NCBI GenBank assembly: GCA_014058105.1
Contig: JACGCM010001634.1
Coordinates: 1-64,000 of the forward strand
Direction: 5' to 3'
DNA: 64,000 bases
Source: Kingdonia uniflora
Taxonomy: Eukaryota; Streptophyta; Magnoliopsida; Ranunculales; Circaeasteraceae
Below, one piece after another: positions 45,061 to 55,739 of the stretch. The notes below the pieces were generated by a model. That model was given only the letters and a program-made list of their open reading frames with translations, was not told where the DNA came from and did not search any database. The stretch's first letter is position 1. Each line of letters begins with the position of its first letter. The position numbers and the translations under genes are program-made.

Positions 45061-46847
45061 AGATATATATGATTTTACAGTATCATCATAAATCCAAGTA
45101 TTGCAGTCAACCCTCTTAAGGTACTTGTACCCAAGAGGTGTTCTAGTCAACTTGTTAAGAGTCTTGAGACCTCTCTCAATTTTGAAGACAGCCTGGAAAA
45201 TTGTCTTATAAGAACATCAATAAGGCTAATGAACCTAAAATCAGTAATGTTCTCATCTCTTACAATTTTAGGCCAGGTCTCCCTCCAATCTATAACTAAA
45301 AGATTTTAATACCTTGTGATTGACTAACTATGTACTAGGCTCTCTTATTATGTGATATGATACGATTTTACTAAATTTTTCTATGCTAAAGAAGAAATTC
45401 ATAGTAAATTGAATAAATCTTAGATACTTTTAGGCAAGTTATTTACCCATATTTATAAGGGTTATAGTATAAAACCGAAATCAGGCTAACCCGGTGGCCT
45501 AAATTATCCAGTTGAGAAAAAATGCGTATATTTGTCTCAGTTTATATGAATGCAAACTACTATTGCATAACTAATTCATGTAGCATGTGATAAGAGTGTG
45601 AACTGCATTAGAAGAGTAGATCATATAAATCCATGCAAGTACATAGTCCCTAAAGGAACAACGGAAGACAACTGAAGAATAAAAAAGGAAGAGATATATC
45701 ATCCATTGTTCATGACAAGAAACAACATATAATACTTACTAAAGTATCTACGCAAGATCCCTTCAAAAAATTTAGGAGCAAATCTTCCTTTAACAACTAA
45801 TCACTTCAAAGCTTTTAGGCATACATTCGACATCCAACAAAAATAGTGCATGTAGTTGTTCAAAAAGATGAAAGAGGGTAATCAAATCATAAATACTATT
45901 AATGGAAAATACAGCAAGAAACTGCTTTAGGTTCCCTCCAGATGCCACATTCTGAAGAAAGGCCAAGAAACGAATTGTGATAGCAATGCTAACAAATAGT
46001 TCGTCAGGCAGCACAATGCGAGGCACTTGAGAAGGAGATCTGTTGATCAAAACAATCACACTTGTTTAAGCACTGGATAAATGATTCCCAACAAAATAGA
46101 ACAAGGGAATGTCTAACCACCTGTTCATTAAGCCTGATGGATTCGACCACAGAAACTGGGCAACCATTCCAATAATTAGGGAAAAGAAAATGAGACTCAA
46201 GAAGTGATAATTAAGCCATTCAAACATAATCCAAATGGTTGTTGAACCCGTGAGGACACTTGCAGATATCTTCTTCTTCCTCCACAGCAGCACATTAGCA
46301 GCTACAAGGCCGAACAAGGATAAATCAGGAATAAAGTTAAGGATCTAAACAAAATTGAGTATAAATCAAATCAACTTACATTTTCCACCCCTAAGAGATT
46401 ATGGACGGGCTTCTGGCGACCGTAGAGCCTATCCATCTGATAGGAGATTGAGTGTGATTTTGCTGCAATTTTAGATTATAGAATAGAAAATTGGTTCAAT
46501 CTTACTCAAATTTCCTACTGGGTTGGCGGCTCCTCAAGTTCAAAAACCTAACGACTGAGAAGGGTCACGAATTATGGAGAAGGTTTTGTTCCTTTTGGAA
46601 GTTGATAGGCAGAAAATCAGGGAAAATTATGATCTTCAAAAATTAGAGAGAAATTAGAAGATTTTAGAGGGAAATTAGGTGATATTAGATGGGGAAATGG
46701 GCGGGGATAAGGAGAAACCCTAAATCATTACTCTCTCGGTCTATGCATGAAAAACGACCATATTTTGACACTTTTTGGCCATCCCAAATATGTGACTTAA
46801 AAAGTTAGTCGTAATTTCCGCCAAAAATCTCTTAAATTCGCATAGTG

Positions 46848-49728
46848 TAATACAGTATCGTTAATTTATCAAAAGGTCAGTATAAATCACTATTCTAGAC
46901 ATTCCTATTTCCATACATTATGGGCGTTAGTACACATAGTGCCTCCTCACAATCATTACTCCTCACTAGAACTATCACTTGAACCATTACCTAAATTAGA
47001 AGGTCCCGTAATGTCACGTGCATAATCCTTGTACAGCTGTTGACGCATAAACTCTGATATTCTTCTCGTCACGATCTTTTTTCCGTCTCTAACCATACTT
47101 TATCTCAGAACCCCAATTTTAGCTATCACGGGACCTAGATACTCACACCGTATTGACTCCATGTCACACTGCACACTTTTGCCAACTAAACCATCATACA
47201 ATAATTTGCTTTCTACTTCCAATTTCTAGAACTCTGTTACAAAGAATGATATCACCGCGGGCATATCTCTCTCATACACATTACCTGCCTCAGTCTTCAT
47301 CTATTTAGACAAGATAAGCTCGATAAGTTTACTTTGAGCTTCCTTTAACGAAGTTTCCAAATGATCGCAATGCCTCTCTACTCGTCGTTTCTCACCCAAC
47401 ACATCAGAATTTTGAGACTCCAACACTGTCATGAACTCATCCATATGATAAATCAGAGATATGGACCCATCAATTTCTGCCTCACAACTCTCCCATTCTA
47501 TCTTCCATTAATCAAGACGTATCTCCGCCTATAATAGTCAGCATCTAGCTTCATATTTACATTACACAATTTTGCATTCTCTGCCAGGTGCTCCAAGATA
47601 TTTAACTTTAACACCTGTATGGTATGTTCAAGAGTCACTACTTTGTTCCAAGCCACATTTATTTCTTCATTCTATTTATTGCAGGCCTCTTCCATCTTCT
47701 TTATCAGAACATCAGCAACTAGCCACAATACTTCATACTTAGAAGCACGAGCTTACGTATCAGCTATCACCGCTCCAAGCACGTTTACTTGGGATTGTAA
47801 GTATTTCACATTCTTACCTTCATCCTTTAATTCCGCCAGCAGTTCTGAAATTCAAACTCGAGCAGATGCCAACTCCGTTCCCTGCTGGCTCACTCGCCTC
47901 GAGCCACCTATAAGTTCAACCTCTTTCATTCTTATAATCTCTCTTAACTCCTCCATCCTTCTCAGTTTGTTGGCTAGATCTGCCTTTTTCTTCTGTAGTT
48001 CCTCAGACAATTAAGCTCCTACGTCTCGCTATTTTACCATCTCAATCTTTGTTCTTTCTTCTACTTCATTAGTACCTTTTAGTGCGACCTGATTCGAACA
48101 CAGCTTAGCGTTCAGTTGTTCATTTTGGACGCATAGCGCGTCATACTGACTTTGAATAGCTACTAATTCCTCCTGTCATCACAGTTTACATTTATAATAG
48201 TTCGATTATACCAATAAATCACATATAACAGTTAACAAGCTTAAAACAAGAACATGGTATCTGAGTAATATCAATACACTGTTCCATTCGTCATCACAGA
48301 GAACAAAATTCATTTATTATCAACAACAGTATAAAAAGGCCTAACACATATACAGGACCGATAAAGGGAAAGCGAAAATAGATTATTTTTTATTCTTCAA
48401 ACGAGAAGACTGCCCTTTATCCCTTGAACTCTTTATATTCGTTACTTGTACATCTACCGAAGTGGTTAAGGTCAACATCTCCTGCTGACATTGTTTATGC
48501 AGCGATCGGGATATCAGGCTTTCGACCTCCTTCTCACCCTCTTCTGACGACAGTTTCCTCGACCTCGGAATGGGTCTGTCAATAACAATTTCTCCATCAC
48601 TTTTGGTAAACTACATATTCTCAGCCTTGGCATTCTCTACATCAAAATCCTTCTCACATCCTTTTATGAACTTCCTAAATTCGTTCTCTACCCTAGACAG
48701 TTCTCCCCCATAAAAATCAATAACACTGTTTATATGACGCTCATGTTCCGTTCAAGCAACGACTTTTGCTTGCGATGGATATAGTTGTTCCTTCAATGTC
48801 ATTTGCACTTTGTGCAGCCGCTGACGCATGTCTTTCTGTAATACACCTAAAGCCCTCAAGTTAGCTTCTTCCTTCATTCAAACAGTCACTTCTTTCGACA
48901 ATCGTGCTGCTAAAGATGTTTTTTTCTCCAGATGTTGCTGTAACTCATCCTGTAACCCCTTTAATTCACCCTCTAATTACTTTTGAACCTCTATTTGTTC
49001 TTTCCTTATCCTGAAAAATATAATTCTTATGCCCTCCGATCCTACATAAATTAAAACTCATCAGATAAAGGTTCTACATCTCCCCATACAATAAACACAC
49101 CAGCTCGAGCAGAACACCTTCTCGCCTCTAAAGTATGACGATTACGTGCTTCTTGAGCTAAAAACATAACTCGAGCTGGGTCCAGAACTGCACCTCTCTC
49201 CTTCAAAAACTCTGCATAAGCTTCCTTTAACCCTCATTCACTATCTACTTTGACCTCAAAATACAATGTCAGAGCTATTAACATACTTTGACACCTAACC
49301 TTATCACTTGGGTCGTTAAAATAGGTCAACTCTTTTGGTTTTCAAACTAAAACCCCCCTTTCCTCTTCCTTTCTTAACACCTCATCCCTTTCTATTTTTA
49401 TCTTAGCATATCTACATTAAAGATCATATAACTCTTTAAAAGTTTTCTCTAAATTTAACTTAAATTGCCTTATCCCATATTCAGTTTTATTAAGTACATA
49501 TTGAATACGAGCCACAAAATCCCTCACTCTACTAAACGACCTCTTTAGTTTAGAATTATTTTTTCTCAGTCGTTCTATCTCCTACACAGAGTACACAAAT
49601 TTGTTATAATACAGACATCCAAAACAAACATATTTCAAATCATCATTCCAACTTCAACAAATACAAAGTACTATCACATTGATATCACATAAATCGCATC
49701 AAGCCAAAAATAGAATACCACAGAAGGT
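46848..49728 (-). pseudogene. Tat-1: degenerate antisense coding region (coiled-coil type)
   Basis: On the minus strand, scattered fragments such as EIERLRKNNSKLKRSF (near 49560), RDFVARIQYVLNKTEYGIRQ and KEAYAEFLKERGAVLDPARV followed by FLAQEARNRHTLEARR (near 49120-49250) look like coiled-coil protein. They are separated by stops and shifts. The plus strand gives only short frames. I interpret the stretch as a second decayed antisense gene of the Tat-1 element, but no family can be named. I saw nothing else in the left third (46850-47600). Confidence 0.4.
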
Positions 49729-50419
49729 TTAAAAATTCTTGCTAATTTCTACCTCAGATGGAGGATCCAATGTTTGCCCAACCGGATGGCTTAGATCAAC
49801 ACGTTCAGAAGAAGGATCCAATATTATTTCAGCTGCTCGGACCGGTTCAGCACTTTCTGGTGGAAACTCTAGCGCTTTCTCAAGAGAAACACCAGCATCC
49901 GCCATCACTTCCTCTGGAACCTCTGAAGGGAACTCTATTTCTGTGTACCTTCCGACCCGGCCTAGCTCCACATCGGCTGGACTCAATCTAAAATCATAAT
50001 AGGATTGGATGAAGTGATTTCGTTCCACTTTAAGGGCTTCAACCGATTTCGACATCACATCATCATTCTTCACCAGATCTAAATATTTTTTTGCGAGCTT
50101 TGCAGCAACTGTAGTCTCTTCAGCTCTACTCTCCTTCTTCATCTTGAGCTCAACCTTGAGCTCCTTCACACAAGCGGATTAATCTTCGAACTCCTTCATA
50201 CGAGAAGATTGAACTTCAAAATTTACAGTCAGAGCCCCAAATTCCTGGCTCCTCATTTCAAGACACTTTTTTGCCCCCTTCAGTAACATTGAGAGCTACC
50301 AGTACAAATATACAGAGACAAAGTCAGCACAACATTTTTTAATCCGAATATAAAGAAAATTAAGGATTTCAAGAACGTACCGCAAAAGTATGTTCATAAT
50401 ACTCCACCTCGAGTTGCTC
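49729..50419 (-). pseudogene. Tat-1 antisense coiled-coil gene, C-terminal exons, cut by Tat-2
   Basis: The minus strand starts at 50419 with EQLEVEYYEHTFA, has a GTACGT donor at about 50382 and a CTGGTAG acceptor at about 50301, and continues LSMLLKGAKKCLEMRSQEF with one in-frame stop (after MKEFED). Then comes a 146-residue open block (50166-49729): KELKVELKMKKESRAEE, AKLAKKYLDLVKNDD, FIQSYYDFRLSPADVEL and an acidic Pro/Glu/Ser tail. Antisense genes with a coiled-coil end between pol and the 3' LTR are known from Tat-lineage elements. The N-terminal part is absent because Tat-2 begins at 50420. Confidence 0.65.
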
Positions 50420-51135
50420 TGTAGTAGCCTACTCATAGCCTTCGACAGACAGTCAAAGCCCACTTCACAGCCTACTCGAATGTATCAATGCCCACTCAAT
50501 CTTTAAAATAGACTCCCCAAAGATCCTCCAAAGACGAAGCTTCGACATCAGATAAAGCTTCGGGAACGGATTAACATACCCCAGCAAAAATCCTTTGATC
50601 TTACTAACACACGATCGAAGCAAGATAAGACAGACAACCACCTTATCAGATAAGATGGCACATTTATTGGCCTGTACAGCTACAGTGACAGGTCCAACCA
50701 CCGCGCCGTTCAAAGATATCACCAATAAATGTTACAGTGACAGAACTGACATGACCGGCGCCCATAACTCATCGAGATTTCCTAACAGTAATCATCTAAT
50801 CCTGATCCACACTTGGTGACTCAGCTCCCCGTATCTCTATAAATAGAGAAAAGGGGAAACCAAGTAGGGGTTGGAAGAATCATCTCTGGCCTTTTGCATT
50901 TTACCTTCGACCTTTCAATATTCACTGTATTCGAACCCTCCAATTACTCTTCAGTAATATAATCTATCTTAAAAATCCTCATTAGAGGTCGTAAAGACTC
51001 ACATTCGGGCCTCTACGCAAGTATTTGTCTATAGTTAGTTCTTACTTTAGACTAATTGCTTGCATCCCTTTGATGGAAGATTAGTTTTACGTTGTAAGAA
51101 CCAACTTCCCCTCCGAACGAAGTTAGGTCCCTATA
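50420..51135 (+). repeat. Tat-2 5' LTR
   Basis: It begins TGTAGTAGCC and ends CCCTATA just before the primer site; the usual terminal CA reads TA. A TATA box, TATAAATA at 50838-50845, lies in CTCTATAAATAGAG, with the same motif at 63747-63754 in the partner LTR. Transcription of the element would start shortly downstream. Confidence 0.88.
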
Positions 51136-51153
51136 ATTGGCGATGTCTGTGCT
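51136..51153 (+). promoter_or_regulatory. Tat-2 primer-binding site
   Basis: ATTGGCGATGTCTGTGCT directly follows the 5' LTR and matches the Tat-type primer site ATTGGCGCCGTCTGTGG with a few changes. In this class the primer is a tRNA 3' end. Confidence 0.6.
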
Positions 51154-51222
51154 TCCCACACCACTAATCTCCTACCCTTTTTCTCCCCTCTTGTTATTTT
51201 CCACCTTAATTGATTATTTTCA

Positions 51223-52857
51223 ATGGCACCCACACGCCGTTCTAACTCAATCCAGGCAGGCAACTCTATTGACGGAGTAGTTGCCCAAATAGCCTTATTA
51301 TCCCAACAAGTCGCTCAGGCAGAGGAGCACCACCAGAACTAACTAAACCAGGAGCGTAAAAGCCACCGCTTGGCACTGGAAACTGAGCGGAATCGCCGCT
51401 TGGATGATAAAAATAGGCAGAACAGAGCAATCGATGAACTGCGCAACACCACAGAGATTATAACCCTTGGAACCTGCTCGCCCGTCCCAGGTACCAAACC
51501 CATCGTGCATATCTGCTCGTGCCCTCCTAGGGCCTTCACCAAACCTCGATATACCCCCCGTTCACACCGATGCCGAAGGTTTTCCCCATATTATTCCCCC
51601 AACCGGCTCCATTCACCTTGGGATTCATCCTACAGAAGACTCTTCTGACTCAACCCTTCGCTCCTCCAGACACCTCAGACGCCGTCCTGCTCGGGAACGG
51701 CTCGGCGAACGTAGTGCTAATTTTATACCACACACCTGACCTCACAACCTTCGAATTCATCAATCTCCCCCATATCCTGCATATGTTACACATAAAGACT
51801 TCGACAACAAAATACAACCCGTCATTCGCGTTAGCACGAGTCCAGCCACCAACTCCTGGAGCCACCTTAATAACCCGATCTGCCCTAAACTTTTGGCTAT
51901 CGGAATACCCCCCAACTTTTGTGCTCCCAAACTCAGCAAATATCGTAACACAAACCCTAAATCCCACATCCTCGAATTCCAAAATTCCCTGAGCCTCTAC
52001 TCTACGACTGACTACCTGTTATGTCATCTTTTCCCAATAAGCCTTACTGACAACCCCCTTCGATGGTACCACAACCTCCCCAATGGCTTGATACGAAGCT
52101 TCAAGCAATTATCACAACTCTTCATTGCTCAGTTTTCCTTCAACAAAGACAGAGAGGTCAGAGTTGACGCTCTATTCAATTTCAGAAAATCCGGCAGTGA
52201 GACCCTCGAAGCCTTCACCAGGAGATTCCTCAACGAATCCCAAAAAATAGAAAATCTCGACTGCTCGAATGCTATTTTGGCATATTCGAATGCCCTGCCC
52301 GTCCACAGCTGAGTAAAAGGGCACCTAGTCCTTCACAAACCAAAAACACTCGAAGAGATGCTCTCGAAGGTCAATGGCTATATCGATCTCGAACGCCTTC
52401 AAGAGTTCTGCAAACAGAGCCAGCCTTCGCAAACAATAAACTTCAATAAACCTCGACAACACCCCCACTCTGCTCCCACACCCCTGATCGCTTATGTCTC
52501 ACAGGAGACTGAGAGCCGCAAACGCCCCAACATTGATAACAACACCAAAGCTCGCAAGAAGCGACCAATGATTGTTTTGTCTACACTCACTGCCCCCCCC
52601 CCAGCACCCTTCTACCATACATACAGGCAGACCCCATTTGGCGCATCCATTTCCCCATCAAAGTCAGACCAGGCGAATCTTACTGTGCCAACCATAAGTG
52701 TAACTGTCACCATACCAATAAATGTTTTGCCCTTCAGCGCTCTCTCGAACTTATCTTCAGAGCAGGACGTTTACGCCAGTATATTGCTGATCTTCCAAAC
52801 TACCTCGATGGGTCCTACCTCAAATCTCTATCCACCCCTACCACTGACCCAACCGAG
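51223..52857 (+). pseudogene. Tat-2 gag
   Basis: The ATG at 51223 begins MAPTRRSNSIQAGNSIDGVV and meets TAA after QVAQAEEHHQN. After shifts, the conserved Retrotrans_gag region is in the frame 51893-52312: DNPLRWYHNLPNG, IRSFKQLSQLFIAQF, SGSETLEAFTRRF. NGYIDLERLQEF follows at 52375, then basic linker sequence. A knuckle-like segment with Cys/His (CHHHTNKCFALQRSL, near 52700) precedes the protease. Several frames are needed, so it is broken. Confidence 0.75.
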
Positions 52858-53694
52858 GTGCACATCTATAAAGTCAAGTTTATCGAAGTCAACAACATAG
52901 ACAGCGAACATTCTAAGAGCAAACGAAAGCGCATCGAGGAATGTTACAAGCTCACTTATCAAGATAAATTTCCTACCCTTCAGCCAGAATCAAGCTGTCC
53001 CCCTCGACTCAAAACTATTTTTTTCATCGACTGTGACACTTCAAACGTTCGTTTCCCCCATTCCGATCCATTAGTCATCATGATTAAGATCAAGAACCTC
53101 GTCCTCCATACAATGCTCGTAGATACTGGGAGTGCAGCTGATGTCCTCTTTCTCCAAACAATCCAAACCATGAAGAAAATAGACCTCATAACTGCCGCCA
53201 ACATCGAAATCAAAGGTTTCAATGGATCAACAAAAGTCCCTGTTGGCCGTATCAGCCTACCCGTCACTACAGTCCCCATTACCCTTCAAACCAACTTCAT
53301 CGTCATCGACAAAAAGTCTGAATACCTTGGTATACTCGGACGAGATTGGCTTCACGCCATGCGAGCTATACCTTCGACCTACCATCAGACCCTTCGATTC
53401 AGCAATCACGAGGGTACTTGGAATTTAAAAGGCTCTCAACATCTTGCCCGCTCATGCGAGCACCCAGAGATCGACCAAACCCGAAAACTTATCAGCCGCT
53501 CATATCAATCACGACATCTTTCTATCCCTTCGACTTCGACAGATACCACCTCATCCATCGAACCCACTATTTATATTAAACTCGACGGTCCTGGTCAGGG
53601 TACATTTATCGGAACCTTCCTCAATGAGTCAGAGCGCCTCGAAATTTCTGAGTTCTTTCGAGCAAACAAAGACATCTTCGCCTGGACATTTTAA
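52858..53694 (+). pseudogene. Tat-2 aspartic protease
   Basis: In a 278-residue open block, VRFPHSDPLVIMIKIKNLVL precedes LVDTGSAADVLFL (active-site D-T-G near 53122), then EIKGFNGSTKVPVGRISLPV, LGILGRDWLHAMRAIPSTYH and the protease-RT linker ESERLEISEFFRANKDIFAW. All expected protease residues are present, so this domain is intact in itself. It would cut the gag-pol polyprotein. A TAA at 53692 separates it from the RT frame, where the sequence normally reads on. Confidence 0.82.
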
Positions 53695-53697
53695 GAG

Positions 53698-54597
53698 ATG
53701 CCTGGTGTCGACCCCAACCTGGCCTGCCATCGCCTCAATCTCATCCCCTATTCCTCAGTAGTAAAACAAAAGAAGCATACCTTGGCACTACGACTTCGTA
53801 AAGCCGTGAACCTTAAAGTAGATAAGCTCATAGTCACAGGCTTTATCAGAGAAGTGAAGTACGCAGACTGGATATCAAACATTGTAGCAGTTCCTAAGAA
53901 GAATGGCAAGATTCGAATCTGCATCGACTTCACAGACCTCAACAAGCACACACCGAAGGACAGTTTCCCCCTCCCAACTATCTCAGCACTCCTCGATGCC
54001 ACTGCTGGACACGAGCGCCTATCCATGATGGACGCAGCTTCGGGTTATAATCAGGTACCCCTCCTCCCCAAAGATCAACTTAAAACTTCATTTATAACTG
54101 AACAAGGCCTTTACTGTTTCAATATTATTCCCTTCGCCTTAAAAATGCCGGAGACACCTACCAACGCCTTGTCACAACCATATTCAAACCTTAGTTTGGC
54201 AAGTCCGTCGAAGTCTATATCGACGACATGTTATGTAAGAGCCTTCAGAAAAACACCCATATCCAAGACCTCTCAGAAATCTTCTTAATACGTCGCACGT
54301 ATAAAATGAAACTCAACCCAGACAAGTGTCAATTTGGCGTGTCATCCAAAAAAAATTTAGGTCATCTTATCAGTAAACGCGGGATAGAGATTGACCCCAC
54401 CCACATTCGAGCCCTCATAGACATGCCTTCGCCCTGAACCAAGAAAGACGTCCAAAAAGTGGCGGGCAGGATAGCATCCCTCAATCGTTTCATTTCTAAA
54501 TCCTCAGATCGATGTGCTTGGTTATTTTCCCTCTTACGCGATCAGGGCGTCCATAAAGTAAAAAAGAAAAACAACCCCGAGATTGACTAGACCCCTG
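53698..54597 (+). pseudogene. Tat-2 reverse transcriptase
   Basis: Blocks in order are NIVAVPKKNGKIRICIDFTD (53878-53937), LNKHTPKDSFPLP, LSMMDAASGYNQVPLLPKDQ with the catalytic Asp, FITEQGLYCFNIIPFALK and, after a shift near 54150, VYIDDMLCKSL with the catalytic DD (near 54211-54243). SKRGIEIDPTHIRALIDMPS follows in the thumb. One shift and at least two stops disrupt it. Confidence 0.82.
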
Positions 54598-55089
54598 AGT
54601 GCGAACAAGCCTTCCTCGGAATCAAAACTTATCTTGGCCGTCCACTGATCATCAACACACCTATCGAAGGAGAAATACTATCTTTATACCTTGCTACCGC
54701 AGAAATCTCTCTCAGCTCCGTCCTCATTCGACTCGATTCCAATATCGAAAAATTTATATATTTCATCAGCAAAACCCTGACCCCCACAGAAACTCGATAT
54801 TCAAAATTTAAGCGTTTGCTCCTCACACTTCTCTATTCCGCCTGTAAGCTCAAACCATATTTTCAGGCTCATCCCATCCGTGTTATTACCAGTTATCCCC
54901 TTTGAGAAGTACTCAGCAAGAAAGAAAAATCCTGACGAGTGCAACAGTGGTTCGTATACCTTGGCAAACACAACATTACCTTCGAGAAGCAAATATCTCA
55001 GAAAGGTCAAGCAGTAGCAGATTTTCTAGCTGACTTCCCGGTCGAAGATGTCAATTATAAAGAACACGAAGATGACTTATCAGAAGATC
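54598..55089 (+). pseudogene. Tat-2 RNase H (first)
   Basis: The block follows the RT connection. Frames carry LYLATAEISLSSVLIRLDSN (near 54686-54745), FISKTLTPTETRYSKFKRLL and YLGKHNITFEKQISQKGQAV (near 54957-55016), then ADFLADFPVEDVN. The order equals that of Tat-1. A stop (TGA) after ITSYPL breaks it. Confidence 0.7.
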
Positions 55090-55500
55090 AACCCAAAATA
55101 GTAGATCCCTGGGACCCTCTCACTGGCTGGCGGTTATTCACAGATGGATCAGCAGGACCTATTGGCTAAGGAATTGGTATTGTCATGGTAACACCCACTA
55201 ATGACCGTATAGAGAAAGCTGTCAAACTTTCCTTCGAATGTTCCAATAACAAAGCAGAGTATGAAGCCTTGATCCACGGCCTCGACCTCGCACTCGACCT
55301 CAGCATTCCCAAACTTGCAATCTTTACAGATTCCCAACTTGTTCAGAGACATTACACAGGAGAAAACCAAGCTAACGGAAGCATGGCTGACTACGCCTTT
55401 TTTGTACGACATCACATGGACCGGTTCCCCAAAAAATCCACAATCATCCATTACCCTCGAGGAAAAAATAGACTGGAGATCCCCTCGCCTACATAGCAGA
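55090..55500 (+). pseudogene. Tat-2 second (archaeal-type) RNase H
   Basis: WRLFTDGSAGPIG (first Asp) is followed by a stop. SFECSNNKAEYEALIHGLDL keeps the conserved Glu, AIFTDSQLVQRHYTGE the next Asp, and IIHYPRGKNRLE the end. Key acidic residues are preserved, unlike in Tat-1. The duplicated RNase H is a Tat-lineage mark. Confidence 0.78.
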
Positions 55501-55739
55501 TATGCTCGGACAATCAGAATCTCGGACACTCCATATCGAAGTACTTGAACACCCAAGTATCGACCAGATGGAAATCAATACCATCAATACTGGGGGTGAG
55601 AGTCACGATCCATACGATTGGCGAACACCTTTTCTTTACTACTTCAACAATGTTACTCTCCGAGATGATCCCAAAGCTAAACGCTCTCTACTAGAAAACT
55701 ACCGCATATATACTATCCACAAAAACCAACTACATTAAA

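Larger units (their letters stand above)
43740..45900. other. CACTA interior between reticulon fragments
   Basis: Apart from the LINE fragment and the poly(G) tract this stretch is AT-rich with no gene. It replaces the position where the missing reticulon exon and introns should be. Confidence 0.45.
43650..46436 (-). pseudogene. captured reticulon-like (RTNLB) gene, partial and broken
   Basis: Plant reticulon-like proteins shape tubular ER membranes. On the minus strand, exon 1 (46436-46380) gives MDRLYGRQKPVHNLL and lacks one base in the following GGG codons. Exon 2 (46301-46121) gives ANVLLWRKKKISASVLTGST, the first hydrophobic hairpin and VAQFLWSNPSGLMNR. Exon 3 (46039 to about 45905) gives SPSQVPRIVLPDELFVSIAI, then FLAFLQNVASGGNLKQFLAV, with about five residues missing in between. 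The second membrane hairpin exon is not found. A last piece (43724 to about 43655) gives GFVGAHTLPVLYERYNDQIE. GT/AG borders are retained at exons 1-3. AT-rich sequence upstream of exon 1 to the CACTA end may be the original 5' UTR. The whole lies inside the CACTA borders, so capture by the transposon is inferred. Confidence 0.8.
42821..46847. mobile_element. non-autonomous CACTA (En/Spm) DNA transposon carrying host gene fragments
   Basis: The left end reads CACTATACGAAT and the right end, reverse-complemented, CACTATGCGAAT (11 of 12 identical). TAA lies directly outside both ends (42818-42820 and 46848-46850), the 3-bp target duplication expected of CACTA elements. Many sub-terminal GACGGT/ACCGTC motifs are clustered near the left end. 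No transposase (TNP2-like) coding was found. The interior contains parts of a reticulon gene on the minus strand, a LINE endonuclease fragment and a poly(G) tract. It inserted into the Tat-1 region downstream of the integrase. Confidence 0.85.
36414..50419 (+). mobile_element. Tat-1: decayed Tat-lineage Ty3/gypsy retrotransposon, interrupted by CACTA and by Tat-2
   Basis: In order on the plus strand are a primer site (36750), gag (36820-38305), protease, reverse transcriptase, RNase H, a second archaeal-type RNase H and integrase (to 42362). A tandem repeat block follows, then, after a CACTA insertion (42821-46847), a region with antisense coiled-coil coding remnants (46900-50419). A second RNase H and an antisense gene downstream of pol are marks of the Tat lineage. 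Stops are frequent in every domain. The element is cut at 50419 by the LTR of Tat-2, so its own 3' LTR is expected to the right of the window. The left edge is uncertain. Confidence 0.7.

Noticed and set aside
47619..48014. 131-codon plus-strand frame, Ser-rich
   Set aside because: Likely the complement of decayed antisense coiled-coil sequence; no known domain.
51650..51982. Minus-strand frame opposite Tat-2 gag
   Set aside because: Overlaps plus-strand gag and lacks promoter or domain, unlike the antisense units at 58-63 kb.
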